DNA of 64,000 nt. Origin: Ovis canadensis (taxonomy: Eukaryota > Chordata > Mammalia > Artiodactyla > Bovidae). The notes under the pieces are model-generated. The model was not told the DNA's origin, did no database searches, and saw only the letters and a list, made by a program, of their open reading frames with translations. Below are positions 1 to 9,963 of the stretch, in pieces. The stretch lies in assembly GCF_042477335.2 (NCBI RefSeq), contig NC_091245.1, positions 84,544,501 to 84,608,500 on the forward strand. The letters run 5' to 3'. How positions within the stretch are numbered: position 1 is the stretch's first letter; each line of letters starts with the position of its first letter. Position numbers and translations under genes: made by a program.

Positions 1-828
1 ACAAGCTGGACTCAAGATTGCTGGGAGAAATATCAATAACCTCAGATAAGCAGATGGCATCACCCTTATGGCAGAAAGTGAAGAGGAAGTAAAGAGCCTC
101 TTGATGAAAGTGAAAGAGGAGAGTAAAAACATTGTCTTAAAACTCAACATTCAGAAAACTAAGATCATGTCATCCAGTCCCCTCACTTCATGGCAAATAG
201 ATAGCTTAACCAACAGTGAGAGACTTTATTTTCTTGGGCTCCAAAATCACTGCAGATGATGACTGCAGCCATGAAATTAAAAGACTCCTGCTCCTGGAAG
301 AAAAGTTATGACCAACCTAGACAGCATATTAAAAAGTAGAGACATTTCTTTGCTAACAAATGTCTGTCTAGTCAAGGCTATGGTTTTTCCAGTAGTCAAG
401 TATGGATGTGAGAGTTGGACTGTGAAGAAAGCTGAGCACTGAAGAATTGATGCTTTTTAACTGTAGTATTGGAGAAGACTCTCGAGAATCCCTTGGACTG
501 CAAGGAAACCCAACCAATCAATCCTAAAGGAAATCAGTCCTGAATATTCATTGGAGAGACTGATGTTGAAGCTGAAACTCTAATACTCTGGCCACCTGAT
601 GCAAAGAACCAACTCATTGGAAAAGACCCTGATGCTGGGAAAGGTGGAAGATGGGAGAAGAAGGGCACAACAGAGGATGACATGGTTGGATGGCATCACC
701 AATTCCATGGACATGAGTTTGAGCAAGCTCCAGGAGTTAGTGATAAACAGGGAAGCCTAGGGTGCTGCAGTCCATGGCATCTCAAAGAGTCGGTCGTGAC
801 TGAGTGAAATGAACTGAACTGAACTGAA
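1..828 (+). mobile_element. BovB LINE, 3' part (RT C-terminal half to 3' tail)
   Basis: BovB is an RTE-clade non-LTR retrotransposon. The copy is cut by the window edge and starts in the RT domain near catalytic motif C, where the usual YADD reads as stop-A-D-G because of substitutions at about 48-58. It continues through the conserved C-terminal region (GCESWT at about 408-422) to the terminal GAACT/ACTGA tandem tail at about 806-828. There are several frame breaks and an early stop near 460, so it is a dead copy. The longest surviving frame is 68-259. Confidence 0.93.
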
Positions 829-1188
829 TAACCTCAATGGGTCTGGAAAAACAAAGCAGTAATTCCAATATATCAAGCTTTTGAACCAACATATTAATTA
901 GATTCAGTATGGAAACTAATCTACAAAACCCTGCCTTAACTCAATTGACATAATTGTCATTTAAGCAGAGTAAATGAAATGATGAGTTGACCAAATAGTT
1001 ATTTCTTTTCCTCCTGCAGGTCACCTGATACTCAACCAGTTGTTCTTTATATTGAATCACACAATACTTTCCCTTAAACTTGGGAAGATTTTTAGACTTT
1101 TGCTTAACATAGGATGGTGATCTTCATTTGTCTGAAAGGAAATATGTTCCAAATTTAACACAATTGTTGTATCTAATAACCCTTATCC
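829..1188. other. No recognisable feature
   Basis: AT-rich sequence between a BovB copy and a direct repeat. I see no gene, RNA or known repeat in it. Confidence 0.5.
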
Positions 1189-1261
1189 ATCCAGTTAGGG
1201 CCAAGACAACAGAACTTGTGAGAAAGTGTTGCTGGGTATTTTTGTCAAGAATCAGCCAAAA
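1189..1261 (+). repeat. 73-bp direct repeat, left copy
   Basis: Begins ATCCAGTTAGGG and ends ATCAGCCAAAA. It recurs at 1519-1590 with about three differences (one single-base indel, two A/G changes), roughly 96% identity by eye. A Bov-tA SINE lies between the copies. It is far longer than a normal retrotransposon TSD. Confidence 0.9.
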
Positions 1262-1282
1262 CTAGGAACTGCAAGGAAAAAT

Positions 1283-1490
1283 GGGGAATTTCCCTGGTGG
1301 CTCACATGGTAAAGCGTCTGCCTGCAATGCGGGGGACCTGGGTTTGATCTCTGGTAGGCGAAGGTCGCTTGGAGAAAGAAATGGCAACACACTCCAGTAT
1401 TCCTGCTTGGAGAATCCCAGAGACAGAGGACCCTGAAAGGCCTCTGGGGTCCATGGGGTCACAAAGAGTCAGACACAACTGAGCAACCAG
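1283..1490 (+). mobile_element. Bov-tA SINE
   Basis: The tRNA-derived head starts TTTCCCTGGTGGCTCA and is followed by a Pol III box B-like element (GGTTTGATCTC, degenerate at its 3' end). The body (CCACTCCAGTATTC type) then runs into the BovB-like tail ending near CAAAGAGTCAGACACAACTGAG. It lies between the two 73-bp direct repeats. Confidence 0.9.
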
Positions 1491-1518
1491 TCACTTTTAT
1501 CCAATTAACTTCACTTTT

Positions 1519-1590
1519 ATCCAGTTAGGCCAAGACAACAGGACTTGTGAGAAAATGTTGCTGGGTATTTTTGTCAAGAATCAGCCAAAA
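1519..1590 (+). repeat. 73-bp direct repeat, right copy
   Basis: Second copy of 1189-1261, starting about 30 bases after the SINE tail. The bases just before it (CACTTTTATCCAATTAACTT then CACTTTTATCCAGTTA) also contain a short imperfect repeat of the junction. Confidence 0.9.
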
Positions 1591-1775
1591 TATTGAGGAA
1601 TTTCCCAGGAGAGCAGAACTATGATTTTGGCAAAATAAAGACAATCCTAACCTAGACAGGAAGAACCTTTATTGAGAAGAAAGGCTATTGCTCTAGGGAC
1701 TAAATTCCAATCTCAAAAATCTGCAAACATCTCAAAATCAACAAAGAAAAACTGTTCTTTTATAACATAAGATGT
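1591..1775. other. Short unannotated spacer
   Basis: No feature recognised between the direct repeat and the next SINE. Confidence 0.4.
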
Positions 1776-1970
1776 GTTACTCTCAGCCATGTCTGACTCT
1801 TTGTAGCCCATGGACTGTAGCTTACCAGACTCCTCTGTCCATGGAATTCTCCAGTGGAATGGATAGACAGTCCCTTCTCTAGGGGATCTTCCAGACCAAG
1901 GGACTCAACCTGGATCTCCCACATTGCAGGCAGATAGATTCTTTACCATCTGAGCCACCAGGGAAGCCCC
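1776..1970 (-). mobile_element. Bov-tA SINE
   Basis: Minus-strand copy. On the plus strand it reads from the BovB-like tail (CATGTCTGACTCTTTG) to the tRNA head (GAGCCACCAGGGAAGCCCC). The box B equivalent is altered, and the middle has diverged, so it is an older copy. Confidence 0.88.
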
Positions 1971-2144
1971 CATGAGGTAAGGAGTGGTAAGCAAAAATGA
2001 AAAGAATCTTAGCAAAGGAATTCAGACAAGCAAGAAGAAATGACAATAGGTTACGACAGGAGAAGTGTCTTGCTGGTTCCCGGGAGACCTAATAAGGAAC
2101 AGGTTCCACTTTGAGTGCTTTCTCAGGCTTGTGGGCCAAGATGA

Positions 2145-2366
2145 GAGCTTCCCTGGTGGCTCAGATGGTAAAGCGTCTGCCTGCAATGCGGGAGACCTGG
2201 GTTCGATCCCTGTGTTGGGAAGATCTCCTGGAGAAGGAAATGGCAACCCACTCCAGTATTCTTGCCTGGAGAATCCCACGGATGGAGGAGCCTGGTAGGC
2301 TATAGTCCATGGGGTCGCAAAGAGTCGGACAGGACTGAGCGACTTCACTTTCACTTTTCACTTTCA
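2145..2366 (+). mobile_element. Bov-tA SINE, full length with intact-looking Pol III boxes
   Basis: Full-length copy: tRNA-derived head with box A (TGGCTCAGATGG) and a perfect box B (GGTTCGATCCC at 2200-2210), the BovA body, and a CACTTTC-rich tail ending at 2366. CpGs remain in the tail region (GGGTCGCAAAGAGTCGG), pointing to a relatively young insertion. Four overlapping 64-110 codon frames in this interval are chance frames through the SINE. Confidence 0.93.
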
Positions 2367-2970
2367 GGAAGGAGAGAAGTCTAAGTGAAGTTTAGTCAAA
2401 AGAAAGCAAAGGTAAATACACAGCTGTGAAGACTTAGTCAATAATGTTGCAATACGTAGGATCAATAGCTAAGATATCTACTTGGGTGTGAAGCTCTGTG
2501 CCAAATTCAAGGGGAGGATAAGATCAAGGAAAATGTACAGAAATTGGGACTTGTTTCAGAGCTAGAAATACAGGGTGATGAAGGACAGATGTTGGCAGCA
2601 ATTAGCACTAGAGCTTAAAGGCCTCACTCAGTCCCTCATGCATAATGTGTAAATGCCCTTCCTGGCTGGCAAGTGTCATCCAGCCAAGGAAGCAAGGGTT
2701 AGGAGCAGCAGCAGAAGCCTCTTAGTGCAGAATGAAAAAATAGAACCAACTTCTCAGATAATTAAAATAATATATTCATCATGTGGCTCCATTATTTGAT
2801 ATGAAATTTTCTCAGCTATCTTATTGTAGTGAGTGGTTTCAAAAAACTGGGATATCTGGACTATCATCTGACAAATGTTAAAAACAAAATTAGGATTGCC
2901 ATGAATGATTCAAGAAACATGGCTACCATTCTATACTTACCAAGATGAATATATACTCACAACGTAATAC
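2367..2970. other. No recognisable feature
   Basis: About 600 bases of single-copy-looking sequence with no gene or repeat that I recognise. Confidence 0.45.
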
Positions 2971-2971
2971 T

Positions 2972-3238
2972 GATGATATCTAATATTTATTGAGTATTTA
3001 CTATGTGCCTACCACAGTGCTGAGGTCTTTCATTCACTATAATATGCAATCTTCTGTAGTAACCTGATAGACATATATTATTATTATTACTATTTTGCAT
3101 ATAATAACTTTTATTATAATTCCATTAGGTAAGTAAATGAAGCTCTAAACTCATAATTACTGAAAGTCACATGACTCCTAAAGGAAGTACTAGAAATTAA
3201 AATCAGAATTGTTCTCATCTGATGTTCTGCCATATTCA
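2972..3238 (+). mobile_element. MIR SINE
   Basis: Matches the MIR core and 3' part: TAATATTTATTGAGTATTTACTATGTGCC, then the ATTATTATT block, then AAGTCACATGAC and a 3' region with AAATCAGAATT. Heavily diverged, as expected for this ancient mammalian family. Confidence 0.8.
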
Positions 3239-3720
3239 GACCACTAAAATCCCATCAAATATGCATATATTGGACTGGGCATGTACATTTAATATACTCA
3301 GGTCATTCTCCATGGAATCTCTGGAGGCTGACCTTTGGTTTAAATCACCTTATTTCATAATCCCTCAGCTCTGATATAAGCTCTGTACTTTGTCCTATGT
3401 ACTCCCACGTACTTATAGATTTGTAGGTTCCTAAGTTTTCCAGTCTGTGAGTCTTGTCCTTTCAACTGGATATCAGGCATCTTGAGAGTAATCACAGTAG
3501 CGTCCTTGACATTTCCCAAAGATTCACAGACATTAGTTGATAATATTTATATTATGAAACTACACAAAATATTTTATAAATGTCAATAACATGTCTAATG
3601 CACAGAATGATTAACCATACTTACAAATACAATGTCTATTATGCTTCAATTCTGTTAAATTATTTAACGATTTGGGGATTGGGGAGAGAAAGAGGAAAAA
3701 GGACTAACTATAGTCTGAAA
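3239..3720. other. No recognisable feature
   Basis: No feature that I can support. The 72-codon frame starting at 3580 has no recognisable domain and runs into the following MIR. Confidence 0.4.
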
Positions 3721-3721
3721 G

Positions 3722-3897
3722 CAGACAATGTGCCAGCCACTCCATATACTTTATTTCATTTAATTCTATCAAATTACATTTCATGTAAGCATTACTGAAC
3801 CTCTTACAAGTGAGGAAGCTAAGGCTCAGAAGTAAAACAACTGAGTAAATATTGCCAGTGAATTCATAAAACTGAAATTTGGAGGTAGATTTATATG
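3722..3897 (+). mobile_element. MIR SINE fragment
   Basis: MIR-like order of motifs: AATGTGCCAGCCACT, TTTCATTTAATTC, GAGGAAGCTAAGGCTCAGA, then the region that normally carries the AAGGTCACA box. Diverged. Confidence 0.7.
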
Positions 3898-4738
3898 ACT
3901 GTGAAACGTGTAACTTTCTCACTTCATCCCTGCTCCTTTCAGTTGTCCAGTGATCACAGCAACTTTTTGTTTGACAACTGGGCATCACTAGATAAGAGAA
4001 GAAACTCAACAACTAATCAGCATGCATTTCTAAATTAATTTACTTAAACTGAAAGTTTTCACTCTTAATTTTTCTAGGAGTATTCAACTGTCTACTGATA
4101 AGCAGACAGTAAAGCAATATGCAAATAAGATTAAACAATGCCACCTTTTCATTTTGTTTTGGAAAATGTAATTATTGTTCATAAAAATATACTATTTCCA
4201 TTAACATGTAATGGACTTATTTCAGTTTTTCTAATGAGTTAATATTTCAATTCTGTTTTAATTTCTAACAGAGAAAATGTCTATAAATATAACATGTATA
4301 GCAAAAACACTTTTCATATTCTCAAGAATTTTTAAGAATGTAGAGGAATCTTGAGTCTGAAAATTCAAAAGATGTTCTTTTAAACCAGTATCAATGTCTT
4401 TTTAATTTCCAAAATGCAAGGGGGCAGAATGTTTAACCTCCAACCTATCCTAACACAGAATAATCAACCAAAGCCTACAAGCTGAGACTTTCAAAAAGAT
4501 CCTTTGTTTTATATTTATTTGTATTCACCATAACTTCTAAGACCAGCTTTGAGCTCCATAAGTAGACAATACTTGCTCAATATGTAAATTGTATCATTTA
4601 ACACCCTGCCTCCCAGATTCAGCTATACCATTAGGAAGCAGTGTGTCCAGACATCAAAATGTGTTCCAAAAAAGGCAAGAGAGTAAAGGCCAATCTGAAG
4701 TCATATCCCACAGGATTGCTTTAGAGAAAGAATATGAT
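3898..4738. other. No recognisable feature
   Basis: AT-rich stretch without recognisable gene or repeat. Confidence 0.45.
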
Positions 4739-4741
4739 ATT

Positions 4742-4945
4742 CATTTCTTCAGCAAACATCTATATTATACCTACTCAGTGCAAGGCCTTATTGTTAAACA
4801 CTAGGGAGTCATTAATGAATATGATTGTTGCTGTTCCTGCAGCCTTGGAAATTATGTTTTGGGGAGAGAGAGCCATTACTCAACTAATTGTGCAATTAGT
4901 GGCTGAATTATATTTGTAGTAAGTGTTAAAGAAAAAGACCTATAA
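4742..4945 (-). mobile_element. L2 LINE 3' end, antisense
   Basis: Read on the plus strand it follows the antisense L2 3' end: TTCAGCAAACATCTATATTATACC, CTCAGTGCAAGGCC, then GGGGAGAGAGAG. Diverged and short. A (A)15 run follows at about 4961. Confidence 0.55.
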
Positions 4946-5117
4946 GATGCTACAATGTCTGAAAAAAAAAAAAAAAGCCAGAAAAAAAGAGGGTTTAGGC
5001 TAGTTTTTTTCCTGTTTAGAATGAGGAGCAAAGTAGTCCAGGAGGGTTGTGGCTTATTCCCTAAAACACTTGATAAATTTGTATTCAAATAATTATTTGT
5101 TCAATGATTTGGCCAAT

Positions 5118-5252
5118 ATTTATTTTCTCCACTTGTCTGTAAGCTCCATGAAACAAATGGCTATTTATGATTTTTTTCACAGCAGAACTCCATGAATCCA
5201 GCAAAGCACATGATAGTACATTTGTTAAGTAGATGGATGAATACCACATCTA
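5118..5252 (+). mobile_element. L2 LINE 3' end fragment
   Basis: Contains the L2 3'-end hallmark TGTCTGTAAGCTCCATGA, followed downstream by a diverged CCAGCAAAGCACATGATAG block corresponding to the usual CCTGGCACATAGTAGG. The polarity is opposite to the L2 fragment at 4742. Confidence 0.55.
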
Positions 5253-6040
5253 TCCAGAAGGTTTAGTAAAGTTTCTTAATAGGTCTCTACCACATATTGA
5301 ATTTTTTTAATGCATACAATTTATATGAGAAAGGAAAAGAGACAAGTGATTTTTAAACTGCAATTCAATTTGTTAAGTAAGAGTCTGTCTCAATACATGA
5401 AGGTGTCAAGATATTTTCCTCAAAAAAGTAAGAAACTAGTAAATACCAAATGCAGAATTTCCTTTTGGAACAAATAACCAGAGCAGAAATAACTAAAGAA
5501 GAAAAGAAAACTGAGGAAGTAAAGAGAAATAACTGAGGACATAATTCAATTCAGTGATGATATAAATGGGACAAATGCAAATAGAAGAATCCAATGAATG
5601 AAATAAAAGTTTGAACAAAACAGAAACTGGAGAAGCAAAATTTATTAAAATGGTAATACAACTCATGGGATAAAACCAAAGGGTGATGATCATATTGTGA
5701 GATATAGGTGATGAGCAGAGAAAAGAAGGGTGGGGGACAATGGGGAAGGAAAGAGAGTAAAGTAGACCCAGCGACCATCTAAATCACCTGTGTTCATAGA
5801 TTTTAACTCACTCCTTGGGAAAGAAAGAATTAACAACCTGAACAAATTCTGCTCGTAAAGGCTTTCACACATCTAATTTTTCATGCTGCATACAAATGAT
5901 TGGTACATTTATTTTATAAGTCTACACACAGTGATAATAATACATTACCACATAAATACTCCAATAAAAAACTAACGGCAGGTAGAAGGTTAGTCCAAAA
6001 TACCTAAGTTTGTCTACTTGCTATCAAAATTTGATCATTA
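5253..6040. other. No recognisable feature
   Basis: AT-rich sequence. Frames of 60-75 codons on the minus strand (5493-5872) overlap each other in different frames and show no domain. Confidence 0.45.
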
Positions 6041-6044
6041 AAGT

Positions 6045-7020
6045 GGTACCTGGGAAGACTCTTGCTCTTCTAAGGCTGCATTACTTGTTCTGTTGGTTGT
6101 ACTTTATGCTGTAGTATCTTTGCTAGAGCTACTGATTTGTGTGTATGTGTGTGTGCCCTTGTGATTTACAGTAAAAAATATGTATCTGGTTTTTGTCCCC
6201 GTGTCTGGAATGGAGCTCCTGAAGACATTGGAATTTCTAAGATGATGAAAGAGATGAAGATGTCTTTTGCTCTTCATACTAAGCCACTTTCAACCATACC
6301 TGAATTTATGTTAATAAGGTGACTTTTGGAAAGCCCTTAGGCTAGTTAAGGATGGGGGCTGGTTGCTAGAGGAACCAATCAAAATTAGAGTATTGTGATT
6401 TTCAGCTTTATCCCCTGATTTTCAAGGGTGGAGAGAGAAGCTAGAGATTGAATTAAATCACCTATGGTTAATAATGTAATCAAATTACCTGTGTAATGAG
6501 CCCTCCATACAAACTAAATGGACAGGGTTCAGAGAGATTCTGGGTTGGTGAACACATAGGGTTTTGGGAAGAGTGGTTCCCAGAGACCGTGGAAACCCTA
6601 GCCCTGTGCCCTTTCCTCCATACCTTGCTCCATGCATCTCTTCCATCTGGATATTCCCAACTTATAGCCTTTTAAAATAAATGAGTAATCTAGGAAATAA
6701 TTTTCCTGACCACTGTGAGCTGCCCTAGCAAATTAATGGAAACTCTGGAAGGAGTCATGGAAACCTGTGATTTCTAACTCACAAGTGACGACCTGGACTT
6801 GGAATTAGCATCTGAAGAGAAGGGGTAGTCTTGGGGAACTGAGCCCTTAACCTGTGGGATCTGATACTATATCTAGGCAGATAGCCTTGGAATTTAGTTA
6901 AATTTTAGGACGCTCAGCTGGTATCCTAAGAATCTGAGAATTGTTTTTGTAGGGAAAAACATCACACATTTGTTGATCAGTAGTGCCAGAATTGGAGCAC
7001 AGAATTGAGAGGAGACTAGA
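6045..7020 (+). mobile_element. Ancient LTR-like interspersed repeat, family not assigned
   Basis: Several phrases match a mammalian interspersed repeat that I remember only as a consensus, not by name: AAGGATGGGGGCTGGTTGCTAGAGG (6350s), CCTCCATACAAACTAAATGGACAGGG, GCTCCATGCATCTCTTCCATCTGG (6630s), CCCTAGCAAATTAATGGAA, and ACTGAGCCCTTAACCTGTGGGATCTGA near 6850. An AATAAA lies at about 6677. The organisation suggests an LTR-class remnant. The internal frame at 6137-6322 has no viral similarity that I can name. Confidence 0.45.
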
Positions 7021-7240
7021 CACACAGGAATATTTTTTTCCATAGTTCAGTTCAGTCCCTCAGTCATGTCCGACTCTTTGTGACCCCATGAACCACAGCA
7101 CGCCAGGCCTCCCTGTTCATCACCAACTCCCAGAGTTTACCAAACTCATGTCCACTGAGTCTGTGATGCCATCCAGCCATCTCATCCTCTGTCGTCTCCT
7201 TCTCCTCCTGCCCTCAATCTTTCCCAGTAGCAGGGTCTTT

Positions 7241-7393
7241 ACTTTTCTTTCTTTTTAAAAATATAAATTTATTTATTTTAATTGGAGGTGAGTTACTTTA
7301 CAATATTGTATTTGTTTTGCCACACATCAACATGATTCCGCCACGGGTATACACATGTTCCACATCCTGAACCCCCTCCCACTTCCCTCCCCA
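7241..7393 (-). mobile_element. Ruminant L1 3' end nested in BovB, with TSD
   Basis: Antisense L1 3' UTR: a T-rich head (reverse of the poly(A)), TTTACAATATTGTA, GATTCCGCCACGGGTATACAC and CCTCCCACTTCCCTCCCC. It splits BovB. The BovB bases CAGGGTCTTT (7231-7240) are repeated as CAAGGTCTTT (7394-7403) on the far side, a 10-bp TSD with one mismatch. The insertion therefore post-dates the BovB copy. Confidence 0.9.
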
Positions 7394-7592
7394 TACCATC
7401 CTTCAAGGTCTTTTCAAATGAGTCAGCTCTTCCCATCAGGTGGCCAAAGTATTGGAGTTAGAGCTTCAACATCAGTCCTTCCAATGAACACCCAGGACTG
7501 ATCTCCTTTAGGATGGACTGGTTGGATCTCCTTGCAGTCCAAGGGACTCTCAACAGTCTTCTCCAACACCACACTTCAAAAGCATCAATTCT

Positions 7593-8461
7593 TCAGCGCT
7601 CAGCCTTCTTCACAGTCCAACTCTCACATCCATACATGACTACTGAAAAAACCACAGCCTTGACTAGGCTGACCTTAGTGGGCAAAGTAATGTCTCTGCT
7701 TTTCAATATGCTGTCTAGGTTGGTCATAACTTTCCTTCCAAGGAGTAAGCGTCTTTTAATTTCATCTCTGCAATCACCATCTGCAGTGATTTTGGAGCCC
7801 TCCCAAATAAAGTCAGCCTCTGTTTTCACTGTTTCCCCATCTATTTGTCATGAAGTTATGGGACCACATGCCATGATCTTAGTTTTCTGAATGTTGAGCT
7901 TTAAGCCAACTTTTTCACTCACCTCTTTCACTTTTATCAAGAGGCTTTTTATTTCCTCTTCACTTTCTGCTATAAGGGTGATGTCATCTGCATATCTGAG
8001 GTTATTGTTATTTCTCCTGGCAATCTTGATTCCAGCTTGGGCTTCTTCCAGCCCAGCATTTCTCATGATATACTCTGCATAGAAGTTAAATAAGCAGGGT
8101 GACAATATACAGCCTTGACGTACTCCTTTTCCTATTTGGAACCAGTCTGTTGTTCCATGTCCAGTTCTAACTCTTGCTTCCTGACCTGCATACAAGTTTC
8201 TCAAGAGGCAGGTTAGGTTGTCTGGTATTCCCATCTCTTTCTGAATTTTCCGCAGTTTATTGTGATCCACACAGTCAAAGGCTTTGGCATAGTCAATAAT
8301 ACAGAAATAGAAGTTTTTCTGGAATTCTTTGCTTTTTCCATGATCCAGCAGATGTTGGCAATTTGATCTCTGGTTCCCCTGCCTTTTCTAAAACCAGCTT
8401 GAACATCTGGAAGTTCACAGTTGATGTATTGTTGAAGCCTGGCTTGGAGAATTTTGAGCAT
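7593..8461 (-). pseudogene. Decayed BovB reverse transcriptase (motifs A-C to C-terminus)
   Basis: Minus-strand frames 8213-8461, 7848-8270 and 7593-7829 are successive pieces of one RT ORF. The first covers the [15 protein letters not shown] block and loses frame before motif A. The second has the RQGCILSP motif B and an intact catalytic LRYADD motif C. The third carries the [13 protein letters not shown]-terminal block. The overlaps mark frameshifts. The L1 tail at 7241 removes continuity beyond. It cannot encode a working polymerase. Confidence 0.88.
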
Positions 8462-8715
8462 TAATTTGCTACCATGTGAGATGAGTGCAGTTGTGCAGTA
8501 GTTTGAGCATTCTTTGGCAATGCCTTTCTTTGGGATTGAAATGAAAACTGACCTTTTCCAGACATTGTGGAATATGAAGTCAAGTGGGCCTTAGGAAACA
8601 TCACTATGAACAAAGCTAGTGGACATGATAGAATTCCAGCTGAGCTATTTCAAATCCTAAAAGATGATGCTATGAAAGTGCTCCACTCAATATGTCAGCA
8701 AATATTTTTCCATAG

Positions 8716-9170
8716 AGATGTGCATCATTTATAATGGCATTGGTTTATGAAAGTATATTTATGTGAAAAGTCATGTCAATTTTAACATAAACGTAAGGCC
8801 TCAAAGAAATTCATGCTTAAGCAGACATTAACCATTAAATCAAACATGCCCCTTCCAAGTTGCAGTTTAGAAGAAAAGGTCTAAATTCGTACAATGTAAC
8901 TGCTTCCTGAATTGGAAATGGGAGTACTGCAATACCACAGAATTTGTACAAAACAATTAATATTCCCTTCATTTAACTTTTATAATGTGAACAGACAATA
9001 GATAACTAAAACTTGAAAATAAAAATTCCTTTTTAGGATTGTCTTTATCCTGATCTAGCCATTGATTGGTACTGAAAATTGGTAGCAAAATTAACTGGCT
9101 TTAGTTTCACCTTCTTTTATCCACATTTTCATCCCCAGGAGGGTCCTCCTACAGAGATCAAAATATCTGT
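8716..9170. other. No recognisable feature
   Basis: AT-rich, about 450 bases, nothing recognised. Confidence 0.45.
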
Positions 9171-9183
9171 ACTACCTGACCCA

Positions 9184-9315
9184 GTAGTAGTTAGTAGTTT
9201 GTCGCTCAGTCATGTCCGACTCTTTGCAACCCCATGGACTGTAGCTTACCAGGTTCCTCCCTCCATGGGAAGCTCCAGGCAAGAGTACTGGATTGGGGTG
9301 CCATTTCCTTCTCCA
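9184..9315 (-). mobile_element. Bov-A SINE (short form) with 13-bp TSD
   Basis: A Bov-A unit without tRNA head (GTCGCTCAGTCATGTCCGAC ... CCATTTCCTTCTCC). The flanks ACTACCTGACCCA at 9171-9183 and 9316-9328 are identical, giving a perfect 13-bp TSD. Confidence 0.93.
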
Positions 9316-9341
9316 ACTACCTGACCCAAGAACAAGAAAAC

Positions 9342-9674
9342 TGCTGTGGTTTAAATGTTTGTAATCCCTTCAAATTCATATACTAAAAACCTAAAGCCCA
9401 ATTAGCAGATGAGGTCTTTGGAAGGGGATTAGATCATGAATGGAATTGGTGCCCTTATAAGAGAGACCCAAGAAAGCTCTCCCACTTCCTTGTGAAGGTC
9501 TACTAGGAGACAACCTTCTATGAGAATGTGGGTCCTCATAAGACTGGTGGTGAGTCTGGTGGTGTCTTGATATAAGATCCTTAGTCTCCAGAAGAGTGAT
9601 AAATCAATTTATGTTGTTTCCAAGCCACCTGATTTATGGTATTTTGGGTAAAGTAGCCTGAACAGTCTAAGACA
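9342..9674 (+). mobile_element. MaLR (MLT/MST-type) solo LTR
   Basis: Starts TGCTGTGGTTTAAATG and ends AGTCTAAGACA, with the internal landmarks AATTCATATACTAAAAACCTAA, TTGGTGCCCTTATAAGAGAGACCC and TCCAGAAGAGTGATAAATCAATTTATGTTGTTT. This is the usual order of a mammalian apparent LTR-retrotransposon (ERVL-MaLR) LTR. No internal region or second LTR adjoins it, so it is a solo LTR. Confidence 0.8.
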
Positions 9675-9706
9675 AAATACATCAAGAGTGGAAAGAATAG
9701 TCATTG

Positions 9707-9913
9707 TGAAAGTGAAGTCGCTCAGTCGTGTCCGACTCTTTGCGACCCCATGGACTGTAGCCTACCAGGCTCCTCTGTCCGTGGGATTTTCCAGGCAAGA
9801 GTACTGGGGTGGGTTGCCATTTTCTTCTCCAGGGGATCTTCCCAACCCAGGGATTGAACCCAGGTCTCCCGCATTGCAGGCAGACACTTTACCATCTGAG
9901 CCACCAGGGAAGA
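9707..9913 (-). mobile_element. Bov-tA SINE
   Basis: Full minus-strand copy from GTGAAAGTGAAGTCGCTCAG to GAGCCACCAGGGAAG. Box B on the minus strand reads GGTTCAATCCC (one change). It retains several CpGs. A (CA)23 tract directly abuts its tRNA-head (5') side. Confidence 0.93.

Positions 9914-9915
<2 letters not shown>

Positions 9916-9961
<46 letters not shown>
9916..9961 (+). repeat. (CA)23 microsatellite
   Basis: Perfect dinucleotide run. It adjoins the 5' head, not the 3' tail, of the minus-strand Bov-tA, and a pure tract of this length is likely polymorphic. Confidence 0.98.

Positions 9962-9963
<2 letters not shown>

Larger units (their letters stand above)
7046..8700 (-). mobile_element. 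BovB LINE insertion with inverted 5' end, flanked by TSDs
   Basis: BovB begins with its TTCAG tandem tail at 7046, immediately after AATATTTTTTTCCATAG (7029-7045), and the other side is bounded by AATATTTTTCCATAG (8701-8715): a TSD of 15-17 bp. From 7046 to about 8561 it is minus-strand. From about 8562 to 8700 the homologous BovB sequence is plus-strand, i.e. the 5' segment is inverted with only about 35 bases missing at the junction. An L1 tail is nested at 7241-7393. Confidence 0.93.

Noticed and set aside
2145-2220. Possible tRNA gene (box A and box B present)
   Set aside because: The sequence is the tRNA-derived head of a Bov-tA SINE, without a full cloverleaf or anticodon arm. The same applies to the CHR SINE at 37609.
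2022-2361. Overlapping 64-110 codon frames on both strands around 2022-2361 and at similar sites (9688-10117, 15160-15588, 24229-24614)
   Set aside because: They coincide exactly with Bov SINEs in several frames and recur at other SINE copies, so they are chance frames through repeats.
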